Below are positions 29,443-38,377 of a DNA stretch of 64,000 nt, piece by piece; the stretch's first letter is position 1; every line of letters begins with the position of its first letter. Source of the DNA: JBKBKN01 sp046294625. GTDB lineage: Bacteria > Bacteroidota > Bacteroidia > M30B66. Below the pieces are notes generated by a model. It made no database searches, was not told the DNA's origin, and saw nothing but the letters and a program-made list of their open reading frames with translations. A program made the translations under genes and the position numbers. The stretch covers positions 99,565-163,564 of the forward strand of contig JBKBKN010000004.1 in NCBI GenBank assembly GCA_046294625.1, in the 5' to 3' direction.

Positions 29443-29862
29443 CGTGTCTGATAAAATTTAGTTATATGTTTTTTATTTTTATTTTGCGATATTATTTATT
29501 TCAATATCCTTCGATATAATTCATTACATGCTTCATCATCAATTTCGAAATTTATATGCCATCTTATTAACAATCACTGCAAGTAAAGCAAAATAACCTG
29601 CTTTTCTTTATCAATAAAGCAAAAAAACATTTGTTAAATCCTAAATCGAAAGTCATTTTGTTGAAATCACCTTTTTATTTTGCAACAAAATTAATCAAAA
29701 TCTTACATCAAAAAACAATAAATTTTTGTTTTAACAATAAATTATTGTGGGGCCGAACCGGGTAGTCAATGTTATCATATGTTCACCCGACTGTTCTGAA
29801 ATTCAATGATGAGCCCTGAAAACTTTCTAAAACTATACATTATTTAGTGTGTTGATTGTGAT
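29443..29862. other. 420-bp AT-rich intergenic region
   Basis: No ORF of note on either strand. It separates divergent genes (the giant protein leftward, the NUDIX gene rightward) and must hold both promoters, but I find no full TTG-N19-TAnnTTTG match. The part from 29500 to 29750 is strongly A/T-rich. Confidence 0.6.
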
Positions 29863-30312
29863 ATGATGGTTACACATTTTAATATCAGGGTATATGGTTT
29901 GTTGATGAATGATCAAGATCAAGTGCTTGTGTCTGATGAATTTTGCTCAGGACAATATATGACCAAATTTCCCGGTGGGGGATTGGAGTTTGGTGAAGGC
30001 CTGATTGATGGACTGAAGAGGGAATTTCAGGAAGAACTGAATATTGATATCTTCAACATCCAACATTTTTATACCACAGATTTCTTCCAAGTTTCTGCCT
30101 TTAAGCCAAGCGGTCAATTGATTAGTGTTTACTACACTGTTCGAACATTTGATTCGGCCATGATCAATAATGTTAGCTTTCCGTTTGAAACATTAGCGCG
30201 CGTGGAAAATTCACAAGTATTCAGATGGATAAATTTGCAAGACCTCAACCCAGAAGATATGACATGGCCAGTCGATCGGCATGTAGTTAAATTGCTCAAG
30301 CAAAGAAAATAA
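29863..30312 (+). CDS. NUDIX hydrolase
   Basis: A 149-residue single-domain hydrolase of nucleoside-diphosphate-linked compounds. The Nudix box spans residues 39-61: GGLEFGEGLIDGLKREFQEE then LNI. It has the metal-binding REFQEE core (Arg53, Glu54, Glu57, Glu58); the usual Gly near the end of the box is Asn60. The N-terminal FNIRVYGLLMNDQDQVLVSD strand-turn-strand is typical of the fold. The substrate cannot be predicted. It stands alone and converges on the ompH gene at 30343 with 30 bp between stops. A second ATG follows directly, so the start could be one codon later. Confidence 0.88.
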   Translation: MMVTHFNIRVYGLLMNDQDQVLVSDEFCSGQYMTKFPGGGLEFGEGLIDGLKREFQEELNIDIFNIQHFYTTDFFQVSAFKPSGQLISVYYTVRTFDSAMINNVSFPFETLARVENSQVFRWINLQDLNPEDMTWPVDRHVVKLLKQRK

Positions 30313-30342
30313 TGGAGACAGCCAAAGGCGGTATTTAAAAAA

Positions 30343-30849
30343 TTAGAGTTTGAGTTTTTTCTTTACCAAATTGAGTACATTGTCGCTTTCTTCCCAATAT
30401 AGTACTGCACCCACAGATGTATCAAAAATATATGTATATCCATTTTCTTTAGCTACTTCTTCAATAGCTTTTTTTGCTTTGGTTAATATGGGTTCAATTA
30501 GTTCTTGTTCCTTTTGCTCCAATGAGTTTTGTGCATCTTGCTGGAAGTTACGAATGCGTGTTTCCAAGCTTTTGATTTCTTCCAATTTGTCTTTCTTCAA
30601 GATATCGGACATGTTTGGAGAATCGCGTTCAAACTTTTCATACTTTCCTTGATACTCCGACATTAACTCACGCATTTGTTTTTCAATTTCCTTCGCAAAA
30701 GTGTCAATTTTAGCTGCGGCTGCGGCTCTTTCCGGCATAAGACTGAGCAATTCATTGGAGTTGATATGACCAAATTTATTGGTCTTTTGAGCATTTACAA
30801 GCCCTGATGTTAGAAATAAAAGCGAAGCAATTGCAATTAGTTTTCTCAT
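30343..30849 (-). CDS. OmpH/Skp-family periplasmic chaperone (second copy)
   Basis: A 168-residue exported protein of the OmpH/Skp family, trimeric chaperones that hold unfolded outer-membrane proteins for the Bam machinery. It has a signal peptide (MRKLIAIASLLFLTSGLVNAQ), then FGHINSNELLSLMPER typical of the family head. A long charged coiled coil follows (about residues 45-125), and the C-terminal strand YTYIFDTSVGAVLYWEES closes the head domain. It is the last gene of uppS-bamA-ompH-ompH, 28 bp after the other ompH. Two adjacent copies are usual in Bacteroidota. Confidence 0.9.
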   Translation of the reverse strand: MRKLIAIASLLFLTSGLVNAQKTNKFGHINSNELLSLMPERAAAAAKIDTFAKEIEKQMRELMSEYQGKYEKFERDSPNMSDILKKDKLEEIKSLETRIRNFQQDAQNSLEQKEQELIEPILTKAKKAIEEVAKENGYTYIFDTSVGAVLYWEESDNVLNLVKKKLKL

Positions 30850-30877
30850 TGTTGTTTGAAATATTTATTTGATTTGA

Positions 30878-31456
30878 TTATTTTCCTTTAAAAACCGGTG
30901 CATCTCCCCCTTTGTCGTCGTCGGTATTTTTGCTGCGTTTACCCGGAGTGAAGCCCATACTATCTAATACATCATCGCTGATATCGTACTTTGGATTGGT
31001 GTACATCATCGTAAGGTCGCTCGACTTGTCGAATATTACTGCATAATTTTTGGCGGTAGCAATGTCTTTAATTGCATTGTAAACCTTATCTTGTATTGGC
31101 TTGATCAGTTCTTGACGCTTTTTAAGTAAATCACCACCTTTGCCAAATCTTTGCTTTTGTAATTCTTTGGCAGCTTTTTCTTTGTCGATGATCTCTTCTT
31201 CTCGCTTTCGCTTCATCTCATCTGTCAATAAAATAGCTTCGGCCTGAAAATCGCGATACATCTTGTCTATTTCAGCAAATTTAGCTTCAATTTCTTTTTG
31301 CCATTGCAGCGAAATACGATCGAGCTGCTGCTGAGCAGATTTATACTCCGGAAGGTTATCGAGGATATATTGCGAATCAACATAGGCAAATTTTTGTGCC
31401 GTAAGTGCAGTAGTTCCGAACACTGCGGTTAATAAGACAAAGAGTATACGCTTCAT
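30878..31456 (-). CDS. OmpH/Skp-family periplasmic chaperone (first copy)
   Basis: A 192-residue Skp-like chaperone. ATG31456 is chosen because it starts a clean signal peptide (MKRILFVLLTAVFGTTALTAQ); an upstream in-frame ATG at 31507 would add 17 polar residues. The head motif is FAYVDSQYILDNLPEY, followed by a coiled coil rich in Glu, Lys and Gln, then NYAVIFDKSSDLTMMYTNP. A charged, Gly/Asp/Lys-rich tail ends the protein. It lies between bamA and the second ompH and is probably co-transcribed with both. The two copies differ in tail length and in coil sequence. Confidence 0.9.
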   Translation of the reverse strand: MKRILFVLLTAVFGTTALTAQKFAYVDSQYILDNLPEYKSAQQQLDRISLQWQKEIEAKFAEIDKMYRDFQAEAILLTDEMKRKREEEIIDKEKAAKELQKQRFGKGGDLLKKRQELIKPIQDKVYNAIKDIATAKNYAVIFDKSSDLTMMYTNPKYDISDDVLDSMGFTPGKRSKNTDDDKGGDAPVFKGK

Positions 31457-31534
31457 AACTGATAAATTTTGGTTTGCAAAATAAGTTCTTTTCAAATGCT
31501 TAAACAAACATCGTGCTAAATTGAAAATTTAAGA

Positions 31535-34027
31535 TCAGTTAAAACTTTGTCCGATGATAAAATGAAACTGACTACGCCGCATATTCAAGTCCTGCGGTCT
31601 TCGTGTCACATCATCGAATCGATAGCCCCAGTCAAGCCCCAACAAGCCGAACATTGGCAGAAATACCCTTACGCCAAAGCCGGCAGATCGTTTAATATTA
31701 AAAGGATTGAAATCTTTGAATCGATCCCAAGCATCGCCACCTTCGAGAAATGCTAAACCAAATACTGTTGCTGAAGGATTCAATGAAACCGGATAACGTA
31801 ATTCTAAGGTGTATCTATTATAGATAGGTGAATTTACCGCAGCAGACAGCGAATTGTCGTCATAGCCGCGAAGTCCGATTATTTCTGTTCCTAAAAACTG
31901 TGCTGCAAAGTTAAAACCTGTCAAGCCGGCTCCTCCAAGCGAGAATCGCTCGAATGGAGAAACACCTTTGGCAGGATTATAGAATCCAATGAATCCGAAA
32001 TTAGCACGAGCCATTAACACCAAGTTGCCGGCAAGCTTGTTAAACCATTGTGCATCAAACTTCCACTTGTGAAATTCTGTCCATCGAAACTTTTCATCAT
32101 CTGTCAACACCGCATCTTCAGGCAGGTTTCTAAACACTGAATAAGGTGGAGTGAGCTGCAATGACACTGATATGTTCGAGCCGGAACGCGGATAAATCGG
32201 AGCATCAATCGAGTTGCGCGATAAGGTGGTACGGAAACTCAGGTTGTTCGATCTTCCATTATTAATAATGAACTGAGGAGAATTTTGAAGCACAAAATAC
32301 TGATAACTCAATTCGTTTTGCAAAACAAAAAAGTCATCAGGCCACTTCAATCTACGACCCAAGCCAAGGGTGACACCGGTGTTGTCTGTAACTGCTCTGT
32401 TGGGGTCGTTTCGTGGCAAGCCGTTGGAGTTGATTATGGTTTTGAAAACCGAAACGGAAAGTGAGTTTGGTTTTTTACCCCCTAGCCAAGGCTCTGTAAA
32501 TGATGCATTGTATGCCTGAAGGAATCGTCCGTTGGACTGTGCGCGAAGCGACAAACGCTGTCCATCGCCGGAAGGTAAAGGTGACCATGCACCACGTTTG
32601 AAAAACTTTTTGGCCGAAAAATTATTAAATGCAATACCCAATGTACCAATAATGCGTCCGGCTCCCCAGCCGCCGCTAAGTTCAATCTGGTCAGAGGGTC
32701 TTTCTTCTACTGTATATTCAATATCTACTGTTCCATCTGCCGGATTAGGCACTGGGTTTACGCCCATTTTCTCCTGATCGAAATAGCCCAACTGCATCAA
32801 TTCTCTTTGTGTACGGATAATATCTGAACGACGGAATAGCTGCCCCGGACGAGTGCGCATCTCGCGAAGAATCACGTGATCGTTGGTTTTTTCATTTCCA
32901 CGAACCGAAACAGAATTTATCGTAGCCTGCTTGCCTTCGTAAATCCTCATTTCGATGTCCACCGAATCGTTTTCTACAAAAATCTCAACCGGGGTAACTT
33001 GAAAAAATAAATGTCCATCATTCATATATAATGATGAAACGTCTTGTTCGTTAGGATTCATAAACAGATTCTGCTCGAGGTTGGTCTGATTATAAATATC
33101 GCCCTTTTTAATTCCAAGCACTGCCGAAAGTTGTTCGGATGTGTATTTGCTATTGCCTATCCACGTAATGTTTCTGAAAAAATACTGATTGCCTTCATTT
33201 ACAAAGATTTCAATATTCAAGGTTTTATCGTTGAAACGATACATGGTATCCCTTACGATATTGGCATCCTTATACCCTTTAGAGAGGTATTGAGCTAAAA
33301 CTTTTTTCTTGTCTTCCTCATAATTCTCTTCCATGAACTTCGATGTAGTGAAAATGCTCCACCATGGATTCTCTTTGGTGCCTTTCATCTTTCGTTTCAA
33401 TTTGCCGGAACTCATATTATTGTTTCCATGAAAGATGATTTCATTGATTTTAACTCGTCTGTTTTTATCAATCATGATACGCATCACCACTCCTTTGGTG
33501 AGCGAATCTTCAGCAGTTGATATTTTAACGATAGGATCGAGGTATCCTTTATCGATATAATAATCTCTCACTGTTTGTTTTGTATTGACAATAAGGTTTT
33601 CATTGACCGGCTTTCCTCTGATCAGCTGAATTTTTTCTCTCAAATTATCAGCATCGCTTTTGTTTACGCCTACTATAGAAAACTTGGACAACCTTGGACG
33701 CTCCTGCAAATCGAAAAGCAGAAATACTCTATTCCCTTCAATTCTTGAAGCCGCCACAGAAATATCGGCAAATAGGCCTTGTTTCCAAAGTGCATGAATG
33801 GATTTTGAGATTCTTTCGCCCGGGATCTGTATTTTCTCCCCTACGGAAAGTCCTGTGAGCATGCGCAATACAGATTGATCCAAATTTTCGGCTCCCTGAA
33901 GCTCGATGGAAGCTATTTCATACTCCTTGGGATTGTTGTAATCAATGTCAATATCACCAAGTGTTATTTGTGCACTTGCTTTAAAAAATGTCAATAAAGC
34001 TAAAAGTAGGGTAAACCTGATCATCAT
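31535..34027 (-). CDS. bamA: Outer-membrane protein assembly factor BamA
   Basis: This 830-residue Omp85 protein inserts beta-barrels into the outer membrane. A signal peptide (ending KASAQ) precedes about five POTRA domains (roughly residues 30-440), with typical segments such as VREIxxxGN-like INEIIFHGNNNMS and TINSVSVRGNEKTNDHVIL. The 16-strand barrel follows from about 450 to 830, including EERPSDQIELSGGWGAG and the conserved LRGYDD. The start overlaps the uppS stop by 4 bp (34024-34027), indicating translational coupling. The ompH chaperones lie directly downstream. The essential role and gene order make the call secure. Confidence 0.96.
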   Translation of the reverse strand: MMIRFTLLLALLTFFKASAQITLGDIDIDYNNPKEYEIASIELQGAENLDQSVLRMLTGLSVGEKIQIPGERISKSIHALWKQGLFADISVAASRIEGNRVFLLFDLQERPRLSKFSIVGVNKSDADNLREKIQLIRGKPVNENLIVNTKQTVRDYYIDKGYLDPIVKISTAEDSLTKGVVMRIMIDKNRRVKINEIIFHGNNNMSSGKLKRKMKGTKENPWWSIFTTSKFMEENYEEDKKKVLAQYLSKGYKDANIVRDTMYRFNDKTLNIEIFVNEGNQYFFRNITWIGNSKYTSEQLSAVLGIKKGDIYNQTNLEQNLFMNPNEQDVSSLYMNDGHLFFQVTPVEIFVENDSVDIEMRIYEGKQATINSVSVRGNEKTNDHVILREMRTRPGQLFRRSDIIRTQRELMQLGYFDQEKMGVNPVPNPADGTVDIEYTVEERPSDQIELSGGWGAGRIIGTLGIAFNNFSAKKFFKRGAWSPLPSGDGQRLSLRAQSNGRFLQAYNASFTEPWLGGKKPNSLSVSVFKTIINSNGLPRNDPNRAVTDNTGVTLGLGRRLKWPDDFFVLQNELSYQYFVLQNSPQFIINNGRSNNLSFRTTLSRNSIDAPIYPRSGSNISVSLQLTPPYSVFRNLPEDAVLTDDEKFRWTEFHKWKFDAQWFNKLAGNLVLMARANFGFIGFYNPAKGVSPFERFSLGGAGLTGFNFAAQFLGTEIIGLRGYDDNSLSAAVNSPIYNRYTLELRYPVSLNPSATVFGLAFLEGGDAWDRFKDFNPFNIKRSAGFGVRVFLPMFGLLGLDWGYRFDDVTRRPQDLNMRRSQFHFIIGQSFN

Positions 34028-34782
34028 TCTTCTTCTTCTGCTAATTGTTCGCTGATTTTCCCAAATCTGCGTTCTCGTTTCTGATAACTGATGATGGCTT
34101 CATATAAATCTTCCTTTCTGAATTCCGGCCACAGCTTGTCTGTAAAATAAAGTTCGGCGTAAGCTATTTGCCACAGAAGAAAATTGCTGATCCGAAATTC
34201 TCCGCTGGTTCTCACTAAGAGTTCCGGATCAGGAAAGTTGCTGGTAGTAAGATGTTTTGCGAACAAGGATTCGTCTATGTCTTCAATATTTAGTTTGCCT
34301 GTTTTAACTTCTCCAGCTATTGCTTTCACTGCGTTTACAATTTCCCATTTAGAACTGTAGCTTAACGCAAGAATCAGTGTCATTCGTGTGCCTGATGATG
34401 TTTTTTTTATCGCTTGCTGCAGCTCTTTTCGCGCTTTTGGTGGAAGTGAATCGATGTTTCCAATAGCTGCAAGTCTAATTCCATTATTTAGCAAAGTATC
34501 TGTTTCCTTATTGATGGTTCCAACAAGTAAGTGCATTAATGCATTGATTTCATAGGCAGGTCTGTTCCAGTTTTCAGTAGAAAAGGCATACAGGGTTAAA
34601 AATTCCACGCCTAATTCCGCTGAAGCTTCAACAGCTTCTCTAACTGAAACCACGCCTGATTGATGGCCAACTGTCCTTATCTTCCCGTGTTTTTTTGCCC
34701 ATCTTCCATTGCCATCCATAATAATAGCAATGTGGCGTGGCAATTTTTCTTTGATAATTTGATCTTTCAAGGTAGAATGCAT
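34024..34782 (-). CDS. uppS: Isoprenyl transferase (undecaprenyl diphosphate synthase)
   Basis: This cis-prenyltransferase builds the C55 lipid carrier for peptidoglycan and other envelope glycans. The family motif HIAIIMDGNGRWAKKHG lies at residues 17-33 with catalytic Asp23. LYAFSTENWNRP follows, and the C-terminal substrate-binding region has LLVRTSGEFRISNFLLWQ and AYAELYFTDKLWPEF. I prefer ATG34782, giving 252 residues, the usual family length. An upstream ATG at 34923 would add 47 residues without family similarity and run into the korA promoter. It is the first gene of the bamA operon and overlaps bamA by 4 bp. Confidence 0.95.
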   Translation of the reverse strand: MHSTLKDQIIKEKLPRHIAIIMDGNGRWAKKHGKIRTVGHQSGVVSVREAVEASAELGVEFLTLYAFSTENWNRPAYEINALMHLLVGTINKETDTLLNNGIRLAAIGNIDSLPPKARKELQQAIKKTSSGTRMTLILALSYSSKWEIVNAVKAIAGEVKTGKLNIEDIDESLFAKHLTTSNFPDPELLVRTSGEFRISNFLLWQIAYAELYFTDKLWPEFRKEDLYEAIISYQKRERRFGKISEQLAEEEE

Positions 34783-34910
34783 GCTCAAAAAGCCTGCGAA
34801 TATAGTTAAATAAGTAATGTGAACAGAAATGATAGACCCCATGAATTGTATGGTGAACCCAAATTGAACAAAATTTAAGTCCGAGCTGAAACATAAGCTT
34901 TTGAATTCAT

Positions 34911-34918
34911 TAACTTTG
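34911..34918 (+). promoter_or_regulatory. Likely -7 element for korAB
   Basis: TAACTTTG fits TAnnTTTG and ends 37 bp before the korA ATG. A TTG at the ideal -33 position is absent, though TTTTG occurs closer in (about 34898). Confidence 0.45.
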
Positions 34919-34955
34919 CGCAACTTTTATAAGCTCTGCTTGTTTATCCCACGCA

Positions 34956-36797
34956 ATGGAAACAAAAGAAATCTCCGCATCCGAAGTCACCATATTATTT
35001 GCCGGAGACTCGGGCGATGGTATCCAACTCACAGGAAGTCAATTTACCAATACTACAGCACTCTTTGGGAACGACCTTAGTACCTTTCCCAACTTCCCTG
35101 CCGAAATCCGTGCCCCGCAAGGTACACTTGCCGGTGTATCGGGCTTTCAGCTAAAATTTGGAAGCGATGAAGTACACACTCCAGGCGATAGCTGCGATAT
35201 GCTTGTGGTAATGAATGCTGCTGCCTTAAAGGCAAACCTTAAACAATTGAAAAAAGGTGGCGTAATTATAGCCAATACCGACGGTTTTGACCCAAAAAAT
35301 CTGAGGCTTGCTAAATATCCTGAAGGAATTAACCCACTGGAAGACGGCTCTTTGGAACAGTACAAGCTGTTTACCATGGATGTGACCAAAATCACCCGTA
35401 ATACCCTTGAAGGTATTGGATTAAGCACCAAAGAGATTGACCGAACCAAAAATATGTTTGTGTTAGGGTTTATCTATTGGATATACAATAGAAATCTTGA
35501 CACCACCGTTCAATTTATTGAGCAGAAATTTAAGAAAAACCCGGTAGTGGTTGAAGCAAATATCAAGGCTTTAAAGGCAGGTTACAACTACGGTGAAACC
35601 AGCGAGACCTTCATGATGCGCTATAATGTTCGACCGGCTAAGATTGCAGCCGGAGAATACCGCAACATCAATGGAAACCCCGCAACTGCCATTGGTCTTA
35701 TCGCTGCGGCTAAAAAATCGGGACTTGATCTATTTTATGCATCATATCCGATCACGCCTGCATCCGATATTTTGCATGATCTGTCGAAATATAAAAATTA
35801 TGGTGTAAAAACCTTTCAGGCTGAAGATGAGATAGCGGCGATTTGTTCTGCAATTGGTGCATCATTTGGCGGTGCACTCGCGGTAACAGCTTCTTCCGGT
35901 CCCGGCATCGCACTTAAGACAGAAGCTATAGGACTTGCACTTATGCTTGAAATTCCTTTGGTGATAATCAATGTGCAACGCGGAGGTCCATCTACAGGCT
36001 TGCCTACCAAAACAGAACAAGCAGATTTGCTCCAGGCCGTATATGGCAGAAATGGCGAAGCTCCTGTTCCGGTAATTGCGGCTATTTCTCCATCAGATTG
36101 TTTTCATTCGGCCTTTGAAGCATGCAAAATAGCAATAGAGCACACTACGCCAGTATTCATGCTTTCAGATGGCTACATTGCCAATGGTGCCGAACCTTGG
36201 AAATTTCCCAGCTTTGCCGAACTCAATTCCATAAGTGTTGACTTTGCTAAGGCATCTGAAAATGGGGAAAAGTATCTTCCCTACAAAAGAGATGAAAAAT
36301 TGGCGCGTAAACTTGCCCTCCCGGGAACACCAGGACTAGAACATCGTATTGGCGGTTTAGAAAAGGAACATGAAACAGGGAATATTTCTTACGACCCTGA
36401 AAACCATGAGTTTATGGTGAAACTGCGTGCCGAAAAAGTGGCTCGTATTGCAGATTATCTTCCTTTACAAAAATTGGATAACGGACCTGAGAAGGGTAAG
36501 CTATTGGTGTTGGGTTGGGGCTCTACTTATGGTTCTATCAAAACGGCTGTGAAAATGGCATTGTCGCAAGGCTACAGCGTGGCTCATGCCCAAGTTCGCT
36601 ACTTGAATCCATTCCCAAAAAATTTGGGAGAAGTAATTAACAATTATGAAAACATTCTCATCCCTGAGATGAATAATGGCCAACTAGTACGGCTTATTCG
36701 CGACCAATACGGCGTGGATGCTAAAGGTTTGAATAAAATCAAAGGTATCCCTTTCACCTCCGATGAAATTTTTGAATCTATTAAATCATATTTTTAA
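34956..36797 (+). CDS. korA: 2-oxoacid:acceptor oxidoreductase, fused gamma-alpha subunit
   Basis: A 613-residue subunit of 2-oxoglutarate (or related 2-oxoacid):ferredoxin oxidoreductase, which makes acyl-CoA, CO2 and reduced ferredoxin. Residues 1-200 are the gamma domain (TILFAGDSGDGIQLTGSQF). From about 215 the alpha domain begins (GNPATAIGLIAAAKKSG), with YPITPASDILHDLSKY and the cofactor-proximal TASSGPGIALKTEAIGLA. A C-terminal transketolase-like region follows (LLVLGWGSTYGSI). The beta subunit starts 2 bp after the stop. This two-gene form is common in aerobic Bacteroidota. Substrate preference (2-oxoglutarate versus other keto acids) is inferred from family habit. Confidence 0.93.
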   Translation: METKEISASEVTILFAGDSGDGIQLTGSQFTNTTALFGNDLSTFPNFPAEIRAPQGTLAGVSGFQLKFGSDEVHTPGDSCDMLVVMNAAALKANLKQLKKGGVIIANTDGFDPKNLRLAKYPEGINPLEDGSLEQYKLFTMDVTKITRNTLEGIGLSTKEIDRTKNMFVLGFIYWIYNRNLDTTVQFIEQKFKKNPVVVEANIKALKAGYNYGETSETFMMRYNVRPAKIAAGEYRNINGNPATAIGLIAAAKKSGLDLFYASYPITPASDILHDLSKYKNYGVKTFQAEDEIAAICSAIGASFGGALAVTASSGPGIALKTEAIGLALMLEIPLVIINVQRGGPSTGLPTKTEQADLLQAVYGRNGEAPVPVIAAISPSDCFHSAFEACKIAIEHTTPVFMLSDGYIANGAEPWKFPSFAELNSISVDFAKASENGEKYLPYKRDEKLARKLALPGTPGLEHRIGGLEKEHETGNISYDPENHEFMVKLRAEKVARIADYLPLQKLDNGPEKGKLLVLGWGSTYGSIKTAVKMALSQGYSVAHAQVRYLNPFPKNLGEVINNYENILIPEMNNGQLVRLIRDQYGVDAKGLNKIKGIPFTSDEIFESIKSYF

Positions 36798-36799
36798 GC

Positions 36800-37840
36800 G
36801 TGAACACCACTGAACATACAAAACCTATATTGACAGCGAAGGACTTTGCAAGCGATCAGGATGTGCGCTGGTGTCCAGGCTGTGGCGATTATTCTATCCT
36901 GAAACAGGTGCAAACGGTGATGCCGGAACTTGGCTTACCCAGAGAAAATATCGTATTTGTTTCCGGTATTGGCTGCTCATCGCGTTTTCCTTATTATATG
37001 GAAACCTATGGTATGCATAGCATTCACGGAAGGGCTACAGCCGTTGCTTCCGGGCTAAAAGCTTCGCGACCTGACCTGAGCGTATGGATTATAACCGGCG
37101 ATGGAGATTCGCTCTCGATAGGTGGTAATCATTTTATTCATTTGCTTCGTCGCAATTTCGATGTGAATGTGCTGCTCTTCAACAATGAAATTTATGGTCT
37201 CACTAAAGGTCAATACTCACCTACTTCAGAATTTGGGAAGGTAACCAAGTCCACGCCTATGGGCTCTGTAGATCATCCATTTAATCCATTGGCACTAAGC
37301 CTTGGTGCGGATGCCACCTTTGTTGCTCGTAGTATGGATCGCGACCCAAAACACCTTCGAGAAGTGCTAAAAAGAGCGCATCAGCATAAAGGAACATCCT
37401 TAGTTGAGATTTATCAAAACTGTAACGTATTTAATGACGGTGCCTTTTTTGTGTTTACTGAGAAAGAGACTAAATCCGATACCGTATTACTTATTGAGCA
37501 GGGACAGCCTCTTGTTTTTGGTGCCAACCGCGATAAGGGTATTAAACTGGATGGTTTTACTCCTGTGGCAGTGAATTTGAATGAAAATGGCAACTCTGTG
37601 AATGATCTTTGGGTGCATGATGAAAAAGATCGAAACAAAGCAAGTATTCTGGTGCGTATGTACGATGATCCTAGATTTACAGAAAACTTTTTGCCCCGAC
37701 CATTTGGTGTTTTCTATGTAGAAGAACGCTATAATTATGAAGATGCTATGCAAGCGCAAATTGACAAAGCATTACAGCAAATGGGAGATGGCGATATTGA
37801 TGCCTTGATTCGTGGAAATAATACTTGGGTGGTAAAATAA
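36800..37840 (+). CDS. korB: 2-oxoacid:acceptor oxidoreductase, beta subunit
   Basis: The 346-residue thiamine-diphosphate-binding partner of korA. It has RWCPGCGDYSIL (cluster or TPP-site cysteines), IGCSSRFPYYM, and the TPP/Mg motif GDGDSLSIGGNHFIH followed by LLFNNEIYGLTKGQYSP. The start is GTG, 2 bp after korA, so the two are co-transcribed and probably translationally coupled. The length is typical of the family. Together they form a complete enzyme; a separate ferredoxin is not encoded nearby. Confidence 0.93.
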   Translation: MNTTEHTKPILTAKDFASDQDVRWCPGCGDYSILKQVQTVMPELGLPRENIVFVSGIGCSSRFPYYMETYGMHSIHGRATAVASGLKASRPDLSVWIITGDGDSLSIGGNHFIHLLRRNFDVNVLLFNNEIYGLTKGQYSPTSEFGKVTKSTPMGSVDHPFNPLALSLGADATFVARSMDRDPKHLREVLKRAHQHKGTSLVEIYQNCNVFNDGAFFVFTEKETKSDTVLLIEQGQPLVFGANRDKGIKLDGFTPVAVNLNENGNSVNDLWVHDEKDRNKASILVRMYDDPRFTENFLPRPFGVFYVEERYNYEDAMQAQIDKALQQMGDGDIDALIRGNNTWVVK

Positions 37841-37935
37841 AATCCAAGTTATATTTCATCTAATGACTATCAGTTTCCAGATACTATTTTGATAGCCAGC
37901 AAACCGTGCTCTTGTCGCAATAGTTAGCTAACATA

Positions 37936-38202
37936 ATGATTAGGAACATTAATATACCCATATTTTTGGGTACAACTATTTTTGTTGGTCTGCTTATGAT
38001 TCCTTCTCTATTTGCCTCATTTGCCGAAGATGAAAGCACACTAAAACCTGATGATAGCTTTTTTAATTTCTTTGCTCAAGTCTATCGCATTTTACGTTTT
38101 CCTACATACACATTATTATCACCTATATTAGACTTTGGCGGCCCAATTACATTTTTAGGCGGACCCCTAAACAATTGTCTGTTTTATGGCTTGGTTGTGT
38201 AA
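37936..38202 (+). CDS. Small hypothetical membrane protein
   Basis: An 88-residue ORF with a strong hydrophobic N-terminal helix (IPIFLGTTIFVGLLMIPSLF), a short acidic stretch (FAEDESTLKPDDSF) and a second, weaker hydrophobic segment near the end. Composition looks protein-like rather than random, and it fills the gap between korB and the transporter gene on the same strand. I recognise no family and no enzymatic residues. It may be a true small membrane protein or an ORF of chance. Confidence 0.45.
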   Translation: MIRNINIPIFLGTTIFVGLLMIPSLFASFAEDESTLKPDDSFFNFFAQVYRILRFPTYTLLSPILDFGGPITFLGGPLNNCLFYGLVV

Positions 38203-38348
38203 CGAATCGCTTCGCCTATTATTAAACGTAAAGAAAAACAATAAGCCTTCAGCGCTGTACGAATTCACTTTGAGTTAGTGATATCCTTTTGACTTCAATT
38301 AATTTCTCATGGGCAATTTGGATTAAAGTAATTCCATTTTCATACATT

Positions 38349-38371
38349 TAGCGTGTTAAAATAACACGCTA
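38349..38371. promoter_or_regulatory. Perfect 10-bp inverted repeat just before the transporter start (operator or hairpin)
   Basis: TAGCGTGTTA (38349-38358), AAA, TAACACGCTA (38362-38371) ends 6 bp before the ATG at 38378. The symmetry suits a dimeric repressor such as a LacI or GntR type, or an mRNA hairpin hiding the start. No regulator gene lies next to it. Confidence 0.55.
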
Positions 38372-38377
38372 TAAAAT

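Noticed and set aside
34783..34923. N-terminal 47-residue extension of UppS
   Set aside because: It exceeds the family length and would overlap the korA promoter; the MHSTLKDQ start at 34782 fits the family.
37860..37915. Weak CTATCA/TGATAG inverted repeat after korB as a terminator
   Set aside because: Arms of about 6 bp with a long loop and no T-run; not convincing.
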